Positions 47,014 through 57,627 of a DNA stretch of 64,000 nt are shown here, piece after piece. The notes under the pieces were generated by a model. It was not told the origin of the DNA. It saw nothing but the letters and a program-made list of their open reading frames with translations, and searched no databases. Location: positions 1-64,000 of the forward strand of contig NZ_JAMYBK010000002.1 in NCBI RefSeq assembly GCF_024127895.1, written 5' to 3'. How positions within the stretch are numbered: the first letter of the stretch is position 1; each line of letters opens with the position of its first letter. Source of the stretch: Pseudomonas guariconensis (GTDB taxonomy: Bacteria; Pseudomonadota; Gammaproteobacteria; Pseudomonadales; Pseudomonadaceae). Both the position numbers and the translations under genes were made by a program.

Positions 47014-49197
47014 TCAGATCGCTTCCAGCTTGGCGTACCCCAGCATCAGCCACTTGCTGCCTTCGGCGAAGTTCACCTGCACCCGCGCCTGGGCACCGGA
47101 GCCCTCGAAGTTGAGGATCACGCCCTCGCCAAACACCGCATGCTGCACGCGCTGGCCGAGGGCGAACGCGGTCTGCGGGATGCTGGCATTGGCGAACAGG
47201 CTGCTCGAGGTGGCCTGCGCACCGCCGAAGGGGCGGCTGACACTGTTGGACAGGCGCACTTCCTGGACCAACCCGGCCGGAATCTCCCGTACGAAGCGCG
47301 ACACCTTGTTGTAGGTCTCGCTGCCATACAGCCGACGTGTCTCGGCATAGGTCATGATCAGCTGGCGCATGGCCCGGGTGATGCCCACGTAGGCCAGGCG
47401 CCGCTCCTCTTCCAGACGGCCGGGCTCCTCCAGGCTCATCTTGTGGGGGAACAGGCCCTCTTCCATGCCCACCAGGAACACATAGGGAAACTCCAGGCCC
47501 TTGGCACTGTGCAGGGTCATCAACTGGATGCTGTCCTCGTGCTCGTCGGCCTGGGCATCGCCGGCTTCCAGCGAGGCGTGGCCAAGGAAAGCCGACAAGG
47601 GCGAGAGGTCGGCGTCGTCGTCACTGGTTTCGAAGTTGCGCGCCGCGCTGACAAGTTCCTCGAGGTTCTCTACCCGCGCCTGGCCTTTCTCGCCCTTTTC
47701 TTCCTGGTGATAGATGATCAGCCCGGACTGTTCGATGACGGTCTGGGTCATCAGGTGCAGCGGCATGTCCAGGACCTTGGCGGCGAGGTTCTCGATCAGT
47801 TCGATGAAGGCGCCCAGAGCACTGGCGGCGCGGCCCTTGAGGGCCTTGGCGGCGAGCAACTGGCACATCGCCTCCCACATCGACAACTGGCTGTGGCGCG
47901 CGTGCTCGCGGATGGCCTCGACGGTCTTCTCGCCGATGCCGCGGGGCGGCACGTTGATCACCCGCTCCAGGGCCGCGTCGTTGCCACGGCCTTCGAGCAG
48001 GCGCAGGTAGGCCATGGCGTTCTTGATCTCGGCGCGTTCGAAGAAGCGCTGGCCACCATAGATACGGTAGGGGATGCGCTCGCGCAGCAGGGCTTCCTCC
48101 AGCACCCGCGACTGGGCATTGGAGCGGTAGAGAATGGCGATCTCGCTGCGTGCGTTGCCCTGCCTGAGGATGCTTTCGATGGTTTCCACCACGTAGCGCG
48201 CTTCGTCGTGCTCGTTATAGGCGGCGTACAGGCTCAGCGGCTCGCCTTCGCCCATGTCGGTCCACAGCTCCTTGCCCAGGCGCCCGCTGTTGTTGGCGAT
48301 CAGCGCGTTGGCAGCCTTGAGGATGCCGCCGGTGGAGCGATAGTTCTGCTCCAGGCGGATCAGTTCGGCGTCGGGGAAGTCGGCGGTGTACTGGTGGATG
48401 TTCTCGATCTTGGCGCCGCGCCAGCCATAGATCGACTGGTCGTCGTCACCCACGGCCATCAGGCTGTCGCCACCGGCGGCGAGCAGGCGCAGCCAGGCGT
48501 ACTGCACTGCGTTGGTGTCCTGGAACTCGTCCACCAGCAGGTGGCGGAAGCGCCGCTGGTAGTGCTCGAGCAAGCCGGGGTGGTCGCGCCACAGGTCCAG
48601 GGCGCGCAGCAGCAATTCGGAAAAGTCGATGACCCCGGCACGCTCGCAGGCCTGTTCGTAGGCTTCGTAGATCGAGCGCATGGTGGCCAGGAACAGGTCG
48701 CCGCTGGCCTGGATGTGCTGCGGGCGCAGGCCTTCGTCCTTCTGCCCGTTGATGAACCATTGGGCCTGGCGCGCCGGCCAGCGCTGTTCGTCGAGGCCGA
48801 GCTCGCGGATCACCCGCTTGATCAGGCGTTGCTGGTCGTCGCTGTCGAGGATCTGGAAGTTCTGCGCCAGCCGCGCTTCCTGCCAGTGGGCCCGCAACAG
48901 GCGGTGGGCCAGGCCGTGGAAGGTCCCCACCCACATGCCGGCTGGGTTGATGCCCAGCAGTTGCTCGATCCGCTGGCGCATTTCCGCCGCGGCCTTGTTG
49001 GTGAAGGTCACCGACAGGATCGAGTGGGGCGAGGCCTGCTCGACCTGGATCAGCCAGGCGATACGGTGCACCAGCACGCGGGTCTTGCCCGAGCCGGCGC
49101 CGGCAAGCACCAATTGACGCCCCACCGGGGCCGCTACGGCCTGGCGTTGGGCGTCGTTGAGGGAGTTCAGCAGGAGGGAGAGGTCATCGTTGCGCAT
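47014..49197 (-). CDS. uvrD: DNA helicase II UvrD
   Basis: 727 residues. SF1A motifs are complete: the Q-motif LNDAQRQAVAAP, Walker A LAGAGSGKTRVLVHRI, Ia SVTFTNKAAAEMRQRI, II LLVDEFQDTN, III AVGDDDQSIYGWRGA, IV RLEQNYRS, V LMTLHSAKGLEF, VI VGITRAM. It unwinds DNA in nucleotide-excision and mismatch repair. It is divergent from the GGDEF/EAL gene and matches the usual Pseudomonas neighbour order. Confidence 0.97.
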   Translation of the reverse strand: MRNDDLSLLLNSLNDAQRQAVAAPVGRQLVLAGAGSGKTRVLVHRIAWLIQVEQASPHSILSVTFTNKAAAEMRQRIEQLLGINPAGMWVGTFHGLAHRLLRAHWQEARLAQNFQILDSDDQQRLIKRVIRELGLDEQRWPARQAQWFINGQKDEGLRPQHIQASGDLFLATMRSIYEAYEQACERAGVIDFSELLLRALDLWRDHPGLLEHYQRRFRHLLVDEFQDTNAVQYAWLRLLAAGGDSLMAVGDDDQSIYGWRGAKIENIHQYTADFPDAELIRLEQNYRSTGGILKAANALIANNSGRLGKELWTDMGEGEPLSLYAAYNEHDEARYVVETIESILRQGNARSEIAILYRSNAQSRVLEEALLRERIPYRIYGGQRFFERAEIKNAMAYLRLLEGRGNDAALERVINVPPRGIGEKTVEAIREHARHSQLSMWEAMCQLLAAKALKGRAASALGAFIELIENLAAKVLDMPLHLMTQTVIEQSGLIIYHQEEKGEKGQARVENLEELVSAARNFETSDDDADLSPLSAFLGHASLEAGDAQADEHEDSIQLMTLHSAKGLEFPYVFLVGMEEGLFPHKMSLEEPGRLEEERRLAYVGITRAMRQLIMTYAETRRLYGSETYNKVSRFVREIPAGLVQEVRLSNSVSRPFGGAQATSSSLFANASIPQTAFALGQRVQHAVFGEGVILNFEGSGAQARVQVNFAEGSKWLMLGYAKLEAI

Positions 49198-49430
49198 CCG
49201 GCCATTCTAGGGCCGCGCAGGGGGCAGGGGCAAACGGCCCTAGGATAAATCTTGCCGTGCCTGGCCGGCCACTCATCGACACGGCTGAGTGAGCCGCGTG
49301 CTTGAGCGGTCGCGGGGCGAAGGCCGCGGTATTTTCGCGCATCCTGACGCAGAGCAGTTTGGCCTGGGGCGGGGCTTGTGTATGCTCCCTGCTCGTTTTG
49401 CGGCCAAGAACATAACAAGAACACTGCCCT

Positions 49431-52295
49431 ATGACCCAGGATTGCACGGCGAGCGGAGCATCGCCGCAAACCATAAGGAACGTACGCAGGCAATTCGCGA
49501 CCCAGCTCTCCATCGAGCGAACCCGCCTGCTCTACCAGGGCTCGCTGTTGCCCACCCTGTTCATGTTGCTCAACGGCCTGCTGTGCGCCTGGCTGTTGTG
49601 GAGCCCTGCGCGCTACCTGCTGGTCGGCGTGTGGCTGATCTGGTTGCTGGCGCTGGTGGCCCTGCGGGTGATCCAGGTGGCGGCTTTCGATGCGGCGACG
49701 CCAGCGCGCCAGGCCAAGCCGACCTGGCATCGCATGTTCCTGCTCGGCTCGGCGTTCAGCGGCCTGACCTTGGCCTGTGCGGCAATCGTCCTGGTGCCTG
49801 TGGAGAACTTCGTGCAACAGGCCTGGGTGTTCGGCTTGCTGGGGGCAGCGGTGCTGTCGGCCAGCGTGGCCTATGCGGTGAGCCTGCCGGCCTTTCTCAG
49901 TTTCGCCTTGCCCTGCCTGCTGCCACCGATCCTGTTCCTGTTCTACTACCAAGCGGGTCTGCAGCGGGGGTGGGGCTGGCTCGGCCTGATCCTGCTGGCG
50001 GCGCTGATGGTGGTGGCCTGGCAGGTCAACCGGCTGATCGAGCGCGGCCTGTTGCGGCGCTTCCAGAACCAGGCGCTGATCGAGCAGTTGCAGGAGGCCC
50101 AGCGCCATGGCGAGCACCTGAACCAGGTATTGCTCAGCGAGGTGGAACAGCGCCGGTGCGCCGAAGATCAACTGCGCCAGGCCCAGGCCGGGCTGGAGCA
50201 GCAGGTAGCCCAGCGCAGCCATGAACTGGACCTGGCCAACCATGCCCTGGGTACGAGCGAGCAGCGCCTGGCCCTGGCATTGGACGCCAGTGAGCTGGGG
50301 CTGTGGGACTGGAACCTGGAGAGCGACGAGGTGCATCACACCCAGCTACATGCCTTGTTCGGCCTGGACCCGCGGCAGGTCCGCTCGGTCCGTGCCGACC
50401 TCAAGCCACGCCTGCATCCGGACGACCTGCCGCTGTTGCGCCGGACCCTGGTCGAGCACCTCAAGGGCCGCAGCGAAGACTATTGTGTCGAGTACCGCGT
50501 GCGCCACACCCAAGGCCACTGGTGCTGGATCGAGGACCGTGGCCGGGCGGTGGAGCATGGCCCCGACGGCAAGGTGCTGCGCATGCTCGGTACGCGCCGC
50601 GACATCACGGCGCGCAAGGAGCAGGAAGAGCAGCAACGCCTGGCCGCCACTGTGTTCGAAGCGGCCAGCGAAGGCATCGCCATTCTCGATGCGGATTTCC
50701 AGCTGCTGGCGGTCAATCAGGCTTTTTGCGACATCACCGGCTACTGTCGGGGGGAGCTGATCCAGCGCAACGCCCTGGACCTGCCCTGCAGCCGCGATGC
50801 CCGGCGCCACAGCCAGGCGATCGGCCAGGCCCTGGAGCAGCAGGGGCGCTGGCAGGGCGAGTTGGTGGAGGCGCGCAGCAATGGCGAACTCTACCCGCAA
50901 TGGCTGCAGCTCAATGGCGTGCGTGACGTGCGCGGCAATATCAGCAACATCGTCGGTTTCTATACCGACCTGTCGGCGCGACGCGAATCCGAGGAGCGCT
51001 TGCGCTACCTGGCCCATTACGATGACCTGACCGGGCTGGCCAACCGCGCGCTGTTTCGCCTGCGCCTGCACGAGGCGGTGCAGCGGGTGCGCCTCAATGG
51101 TCGCAGCCTGGCGCTGCTGCACATCGACCTGGACCGTTTCAAGCTGCTCAACGAGAGCCTCGGCCATGAATGGGCCGACACGTTGCTCAAGCGGATGGCC
51201 CAGCGCATCGCCAATGCGGTGCCCGAGGCCGATACTGTCGCGCGTCTTTCCGGTGATGAATTCGTCGTGCTGTTCGACGGCTACAGCAACCTGTCCAGCC
51301 TGGTGCGGGTCACTACGCGGTTGCTCGACAAGTTGCGCGTTCCCCAGCGCCTGGGTGGCCATGAAGTGGTGGTCAGCGCCTCGGTGGGGATCAGCCTGTT
51401 GCCGGACGCGACCTTCGACGTCAACGCGCTGCTGAGCCAGGCTGACATGGCCAAGCAGCATGCCAAGCACCTGGGCGGCGACAATTTCCAGTTCTACACC
51501 GAGAGCCTGCGCGCCAGCACCCTTGAGCGCCTGCAACTGGAAAACCAACTGCGCAAGGCCCTCGACGAGCGGCAGTTGCTGGTCTACTACCAGCCCAAGC
51601 TGTGCCTACGCAGCGGCCGCCTGCACGCGGCCGAAGCGCTGGTGCGCTGGCAGCATCCCGAATGGGGCATGGTGCCGCCGGGCGAGTTCATCGGCCTGGC
51701 CGAGGAAACCGGGCTGATCGCACCGATGGGTGAGTTCGTCCTGCGCCAGGCCTGCTGGCAGGCGTGCGAGTGGCAGCGCCAGGGGCTGGCGATCCGCGTC
51801 TCGGTGAACCTGTCGGTCTACCAACTGCGCCAGGGCAAGATCGTCAGCCTGGTGCGCCAGGTGCTGGACGAGAGCGGGCTGGCGCCGCACCTGCTGGAGC
51901 TGGAACTGACCGAAAGCCAGTTGCTCGACAGCGTCGAGCACATCATCGCCACCTTCCGCCAGTTGCATGAGCTGGGGGTCAAGCTGGCTATCGACGACTT
52001 CGGCACTGGCTATTCGTCGCTGAGCTACCTCAAGCGCTTCCCGGTCGACTACGTGAAGATCGACCAGGCCTTCATCCGCGGCCTGCATGAAGGCCGGCAG
52101 GATGCGGCCATCACCCGGGCGATCATCGCCATGGCCAAGAGCCTTGAGCTGAAGGTGGTGGCGGAGGGGGTGGAAACCCGCGAGCAGCTGGCATTCCTGC
52201 GCGAGCATGGGTGTGACGAGGCGCAGGGCTACCTGATCAGCAAGCCGGTCGACGCGCGACGCTTCGAGGCCCTGCTGGCCAATCCCGGCGCCTAG
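49431..52295 (+). CDS. PAS/GGDEF/EAL cyclic-di-GMP protein
   Basis: 954 residues. About six membrane helices occupy residues 40-200; a coiled coil follows (about 210-280). Two PAS/PAC domains span about 280-400 and 405-520. The GGDEF domain (about 525-690) has RLSGDEF, with Ser for the first Gly of GGDEF, so cyclase activity is uncertain. The EAL domain (about 700-945) is complete: AEALVRW, then ELTESQLL, DDFGTGYSSLSYLKRFPVDYVKID and EGVETREQ, so c-di-GMP hydrolysis is likely. The PAS domains could sense redox or ligands. It is divergent from uvrD, as in other Pseudomonas. Confidence 0.92.
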   Translation: MTQDCTASGASPQTIRNVRRQFATQLSIERTRLLYQGSLLPTLFMLLNGLLCAWLLWSPARYLLVGVWLIWLLALVALRVIQVAAFDAATPARQAKPTWHRMFLLGSAFSGLTLACAAIVLVPVENFVQQAWVFGLLGAAVLSASVAYAVSLPAFLSFALPCLLPPILFLFYYQAGLQRGWGWLGLILLAALMVVAWQVNRLIERGLLRRFQNQALIEQLQEAQRHGEHLNQVLLSEVEQRRCAEDQLRQAQAGLEQQVAQRSHELDLANHALGTSEQRLALALDASELGLWDWNLESDEVHHTQLHALFGLDPRQVRSVRADLKPRLHPDDLPLLRRTLVEHLKGRSEDYCVEYRVRHTQGHWCWIEDRGRAVEHGPDGKVLRMLGTRRDITARKEQEEQQRLAATVFEAASEGIAILDADFQLLAVNQAFCDITGYCRGELIQRNALDLPCSRDARRHSQAIGQALEQQGRWQGELVEARSNGELYPQWLQLNGVRDVRGNISNIVGFYTDLSARRESEERLRYLAHYDDLTGLANRALFRLRLHEAVQRVRLNGRSLALLHIDLDRFKLLNESLGHEWADTLLKRMAQRIANAVPEADTVARLSGDEFVVLFDGYSNLSSLVRVTTRLLDKLRVPQRLGGHEVVVSASVGISLLPDATFDVNALLSQADMAKQHAKHLGGDNFQFYTESLRASTLERLQLENQLRKALDERQLLVYYQPKLCLRSGRLHAAEALVRWQHPEWGMVPPGEFIGLAEETGLIAPMGEFVLRQACWQACEWQRQGLAIRVSVNLSVYQLRQGKIVSLVRQVLDESGLAPHLLELELTESQLLDSVEHIIATFRQLHELGVKLAIDDFGTGYSSLSYLKRFPVDYVKIDQAFIRGLHEGRQDAAITRAIIAMAKSLELKVVAEGVETREQLAFLREHGCDEAQGYLISKPVDARRFEALLANPGA

Positions 52296-52311
52296 GGGGC
52301 AAAGCGCTGCT

Positions 52312-53754
<1,443 letters not shown>

Positions 53755-53799
53755 AACCACCACTCTCCACATTCGTTTAGCTGGGCGGGTCGCCGGTCA

Positions 53800-53814
53800 T
53801 GTAGTATAACTACA
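53800..53814. promoter_or_regulatory. HexR-like operator between zwf and its regulator
   Basis: TGTAGT and ACTACA form a perfect inverted repeat around ATA. The pattern fits HexR-type boxes (TGTARTnnnAYTACA). It lies between the divergent zwf (46 bp) and regulator (45 bp) starts, so one protein may control both. A partial copy, CTACA, repeats at 53821. Confidence 0.7.
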
Positions 53815-53858
53815 AGAAAGCTACATCCCGGCCAGCCGATCATAACCGAGTCCAGCCT

Positions 53859-54725
53859 GTGAATCTGTTGCAACATATCGCCCAATCGCGCCACTTGCTG
53901 CGCAAATCGGAACTGAAAGTGGCCGACCATGTACTGCTCGATCCGGCTGCCGTCATGCACAGTTCCATGGCCGACCTGGCCCACAGCGTAGGGATCAGCG
54001 AACCGACCATCGTGCGCTTCTGCCGGGCCATCGGTTGCTCGGGCTTCCAGGACCTGAAGCTCAAGTTGGCCCAGAGCCTGGCCGCTGGCGCCAGTTTCGG
54101 GCAGTTCGCGATTCACGAGGACGACTCGGTCGCCGACTACAGCCTGAAGATCTTCGACACCACCTTGCATACCCTGATGGAAGTGCGCGAGCACCTCGAC
54201 CCGCAGGCACTGCAGCAGGCGGTGACCGCCATGGCCCAGGCCCAGCGCGTGGAGTTCTACGGTTTCGGTGCCTCAGGTGCGGTGGCCGCCGATGCCCAGC
54301 ACAAGTTCTTCCGTCTGCTGCTCAGCGCCGCGGCCTATTCCGACCCGCACATGCAGGCGATGTCGGCGGTGACCCTGAAGCCGGGCGACGTGGCGGTGTG
54401 CATCTCCCAGTCGGGCCGCTCCAAGGACCTGCTGATCACTGCCAACCTGGTGCGCGAGAGCGGTGCCAACCTGATTACCCTGTGCCCGAGCCAGACGCCG
54501 CTGGCGGAGTTGTCCACCGTCAACCTGGCCATCGACGTGCACGAGGACACCGAGATCTACACCCCGCTGACCTCACGGATCGCCCACCTGGTGGTGATCG
54601 ATGTGCTGGCCATGGGCGTGGCCATGGCCCGTGGGCCGAGCCTGGTCAACCACCTCAAGAGCGTCAAGCGCAGCCTGCGCAGCCTGCGGTTGTCGCCGAA
54701 GTCGATCAAGGCGACCGACGACTGA
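53859..54725 (+). CDS. RpiR/HexR-family regulator
   Basis: 288 residues from a GTG start at 53859 (NLLQHIAQSRHLLRKSELKVADHVL follows). The RpiR-type helix-turn-helix (MADLAHSVGISEPTIVRFCRAIGCSGFQDLK) occupies residues 1-80, and a SIS sugar-phosphate domain (about 125-260) carries FYGFGASGAVAADAQHKFF and SISQSGRSKDLL-like motifs. It is a HexR paralogue and likely senses KDPG or a related sugar acid phosphate. It is divergent from zwf with a HexR-type palindrome between. Control of zwf by it is inferred. Confidence 0.9.
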   Translation: MNLLQHIAQSRHLLRKSELKVADHVLLDPAAVMHSSMADLAHSVGISEPTIVRFCRAIGCSGFQDLKLKLAQSLAAGASFGQFAIHEDDSVADYSLKIFDTTLHTLMEVREHLDPQALQQAVTAMAQAQRVEFYGFGASGAVAADAQHKFFRLLLSAAAYSDPHMQAMSAVTLKPGDVAVCISQSGRSKDLLITANLVRESGANLITLCPSQTPLAELSTVNLAIDVHEDTEIYTPLTSRIAHLVVIDVLAMGVAMARGPSLVNHLKSVKRSLRSLRLSPKSIKATDD

Positions 54726-54888
54726 TCCTGGATGCCCAAGGCAAGCCAAGCGGCCCCAGAGGCTCTTGGCCTGCGAACAAGCCGCCATTGGCGGCAAGAA
54801 TTCACGATACTGTCACCCGATCTGCACCAAACCGTAAAACCATCACGCCAGTCTGAAACTCCCCGCATCCTCATCTGGGAGACAGGCA

Positions 54889-55107
54889 ATGGCTCGTGAC
54901 CACGATGGCTCGTACCACCCCAGCGCCAAGGCTCGCAAACAGCACGAGAAGGATCAGCGTCGCATGGAGTTTCGCCGTGCGATCGAAAGCTACTGCGAGC
55001 AACGCCAATTACTGCGTGAGATCGCCGACTACCCTGAGTTGAAAGACATCACGGTATGGCAGGTATCGGCGGCAACTTCCCCGAAAATCGCTCCACAAGC
55101 CCGCTGA
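54889..55107 (+). CDS. PA3496-family small protein
   Basis: 72 residues (MARDHDGSYHPSAKARKQHEKDQRRMEFRRAIESYCEQRQLLREIADYPEL). The RRMEFRRAIE...L...IADYPEL pattern matches the PA3496 group, put forward as envelope-integrity proteins in Pseudomonas. It is basic, mostly helical and has no signal peptide. Its last 59 bp overlap the 3' end of the LysR gene on the other strand, so its C-terminal tail is constrained by that gene. The 163-bp gap before it shows a small hairpin (GCCGCC/GGCGGC). Confidence 0.75.
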   Translation: MARDHDGSYHPSAKARKQHEKDQRRMEFRRAIESYCEQRQLLREIADYPELKDITVWQVSAATSPKIAPQAR

Positions 55108-56011
55108 TCCTCGCACGTTCATTGCGAATGAACGCCTGGAACGCCAAGGCCACCGGCGACTGCCGCTTGGCCTTGGACTGCACCAGGCACCAGCTGCGGT
55201 ACAGCGGCAGCTCCTCCACCGGCAGTTCCTTGAGCACGCCCGTGGCCAGTTCCATGTTCAGCGCATGGCGGGTCAGCAGGGCAATGCCCAGGCCGGCGAT
55301 CACGCATTCGCGCTGGGCGTCGGAGGACGCCACTTCCAGGGTCTGGGTGAAGTGCACGCGCTTGTCCTTGAAGTATTCCTCGCAGGCCTTGCGTGTGCCC
55401 GAACCTTGCTCGCGGATGAGCAGGGTATGAGGCTCCAGGTCCTGCAGGCGGAGCTTTTCCAGCTTGCACAGCGGGTGGTCGGGCGGCGCCACGGCGACGA
55501 TCGGGTTGTTCAGGAACGGCATGAACTCCAGGCCCATGTCCTGGGGGACCATCGACATGATGATCAGGTCGTCGCGGTTGTCCGACAGGCGCCGGATCGC
55601 CTGGGCCCGGTTGACCACGGTGAGGGTCAGGTTGACCTCCGGGTGACGTTGCTTGAAGGCGGCGAACAGGTGTGGCACGAAGTACTTGGCGCTGGACTCG
55701 ATCGCCAGCTTCAACTGCCCCTGCAGTGAACCCTGCATGTCCGACAGCTGCATGTCGAGGTTCTCCAGGCGCCCGAAGATGTCCCGGCTGGCCCGTTGCA
55801 GGGCTTCGGCCGCTTCGGTCAGGTAGAGCTTCTTGCCGACGTACTCGAACAGCGGCTGGCCGATCAGCTCTTCGAGCTGACGGATCTGTAGACTAACGGC
55901 GGGTTGCGTCAGCGCCATTTCCTCCGCCGCTCGGCTGTACGAGCGCAAATCGCACACTTCGTTGAAGATCTGCAATTGACGCAATGTCATACGCATCAAT
56001 GACTTACGCAT
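55049..56011 (-). CDS. pycR: LysR-family regulator of pyruvate carboxylase
   Basis: 320 residues from ATG 56011 (MRKSLMRMTLRQLQIFNEVCDLRSYSRAAEEM). The N-terminal helix-turn-helix (SYSRAAEEMALTQPAVSLQIRQLEELIGQPLFE) and the periplasmic-binding-like effector domain (about 95-300) are normal for the family. It is divergent from pycA with a 189-bp gap, the usual arrangement of LysR regulators with their target, so it is likely to control pycAB. It overlaps the PA3496-type gene at the 3' end. Confidence 0.9.
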   Translation of the reverse strand: MRKSLMRMTLRQLQIFNEVCDLRSYSRAAEEMALTQPAVSLQIRQLEELIGQPLFEYVGKKLYLTEAAEALQRASRDIFGRLENLDMQLSDMQGSLQGQLKLAIESSAKYFVPHLFAAFKQRHPEVNLTLTVVNRAQAIRRLSDNRDDLIIMSMVPQDMGLEFMPFLNNPIVAVAPPDHPLCKLEKLRLQDLEPHTLLIREQGSGTRKACEEYFKDKRVHFTQTLEVASSDAQRECVIAGLGIALLTRHALNMELATGVLKELPVEELPLYRSWCLVQSKAKRQSPVALAFQAFIRNERARISGLVERFSGKLPPIPAIP

Positions 56012-56081
56012 TTCTCTCCAGGCTCCGGCAAAACCTTGTTACTGCACTATAAGCTTTTGCTAATGCTGCCTCTAATAAATA

Positions 56082-56099
56082 TTGATTTTTGTTTATCAA
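56082..56099. promoter_or_regulatory. Candidate LysR operator upstream of pycA
   Basis: TTGAT (56082-56086) and ATCAA (56095-56099) form an inverted repeat with 8 bp between, inside an AT-rich stretch of the divergent lysR-pycA gap. LysR sites are usually T-N11-A with short dyads, which it fits loosely. Confidence 0.4.
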
Positions 56100-56200
56100 C
56101 CTACAGCGCTAGGGTGAATACGCGACTGGCCAGTAGCGTCTGGTCACGCGCCGACCGGTAGAACCGGGTCGTCTGTTCCATCGGCTTTGGGAAGACTCCA

Positions 56201-57616
56201 GTGATAAAAAAAATCCTGATCGCCAACCGGGGTGAAATCGCAGTTCGGATCGTGCGTGCATGCGCCGAGATGGGCATTCGCTCGGTCGCGATCTTTTCCG
56301 ACGCCGACCGTCATGCCTTGCACGTCAAGCGCGCCGACGAGGCCTACAGTATCGGTGCCGAGCCCCTGTCCGGCTACCTGAACCCGCGCAAGCTGGTCAA
56401 CCTTGCCGTGGAAACCGGCTGCGATGCCCTGCATCCGGGCTACGGTTTCCTTTCGGAGAACGCCGAACTGGCGGAAATCTGCGCCGAGCGCGGGATCAAG
56501 TTCATCGGTCCTGCCGCCGACGTCATTCGCCGCATGGGCGACAAGACCGAGGCGCGCCGCACCATGATCCAGGCCGGGGTGCCCGTGACCCCTGGCACCG
56601 AAGGCAACGTCGCCGACATCCATGAAGCCCTGAGCGAAGGTGACCGCATCGGTTACCCGGTGATGCTCAAGGCCACCTCCGGTGGTGGTGGCCGCGGCAT
56701 CCGTCGCTGCAACAGCCGCGAGGAGCTGGAGCAGGCCTTCCCGCGGGTGATCTCCGAGGCCACCAAGGCCTTCGGTTCGGCCGAAGTATTCCTGGAAAAG
56801 TGCATCGTCAATCCCAAGCACATCGAGGCGCAGATCCTCGGTGACAGTTTCGGCAACGTGGTGCACCTGTTCGAGCGCGATTGCTCGATCCAGCGTCGCA
56901 ACCAGAAGCTCATCGAGATCGCCCCGAGCCCCCAGCTGACCCCGGAACAGCGCGCCTACATCGGCGACCTGGCGGTGCGCGCGGCCAAGGCGGTCAACTA
57001 CGAGAACGCCGGCACCGTGGAGTTCCTGCTCGCCGATGGCGAGGTGTACTTCATGGAGATGAACACCCGCGTGCAGGTGGAGCACACCATCACCGAGGAA
57101 ATCACCGGCATCGATATCGTCCGCGAGCAGATCCGCATCGCCTCGGGCCTGCCCCTGTCGGTCAAGCAGGAAGACATCCAGCACCGCGGCTACGCGCTGC
57201 AGTTTCGCATCAATGCGGAGGATCCGAAGAACAACTTCCTGCCCAGCTTCGGCAAGATCACCCGTTACTACGCACCTGGCGGCCCCGGGGTACGCACCGA
57301 TACCGCGATCTACACCGGCTACACCATTCCGCCGTTCTACGACTCCATGTGCTTGAAACTGGTGGTCTGGGCGCTGACCTGGGAAGAAGCCATGGACCGT
57401 GGCCTGCGGGCCCTGGACGACATGCGTGTGCAAGGCGTGAAGACCACTGCCGCGTATTACCAGGAGATCCTGCGCAATCCGGAATTCCGTAGCGGCCAGT
57501 TCAACACCAGCTTCGTGGAAAGCCACCCGGAACTGACCAACTACTCGATCAAGCGCAAACCCGAAGAGCTGGCCCTGGCCATCGCCGCCGCCATTGCTGC
57601 ACACGCAGGCCTGTGA
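56201..57616 (+). CDS. pycA: Pyruvate carboxylase subunit A (biotin carboxylase)
   Basis: 471 residues from a GTG start (IKKILIANRGEIAVRIVRACAEMG follows). The ATP-grasp domain has the glycine-rich loop KATSGGGGRGIRRC near residue 159 and the signature FMEMNTRVQVEHTITEEITG near residue 285. It carboxylates biotin on the partner PycB. The pair is a two-subunit pyruvate carboxylase that makes oxaloacetate to refill the TCA cycle. It begins 189 bp from the divergent LysR gene and 11 bp before pycB. Confidence 0.95.
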   Translation: MIKKILIANRGEIAVRIVRACAEMGIRSVAIFSDADRHALHVKRADEAYSIGAEPLSGYLNPRKLVNLAVETGCDALHPGYGFLSENAELAEICAERGIKFIGPAADVIRRMGDKTEARRTMIQAGVPVTPGTEGNVADIHEALSEGDRIGYPVMLKATSGGGGRGIRRCNSREELEQAFPRVISEATKAFGSAEVFLEKCIVNPKHIEAQILGDSFGNVVHLFERDCSIQRRNQKLIEIAPSPQLTPEQRAYIGDLAVRAAKAVNYENAGTVEFLLADGEVYFMEMNTRVQVEHTITEEITGIDIVREQIRIASGLPLSVKQEDIQHRGYALQFRINAEDPKNNFLPSFGKITRYYAPGGPGVRTDTAIYTGYTIPPFYDSMCLKLVVWALTWEEAMDRGLRALDDMRVQGVKTTAAYYQEILRNPEFRSGQFNTSFVESHPELTNYSIKRKPEELALAIAAAIAAHAGL

Positions 57617-57627
57617 GGAACCGAATA

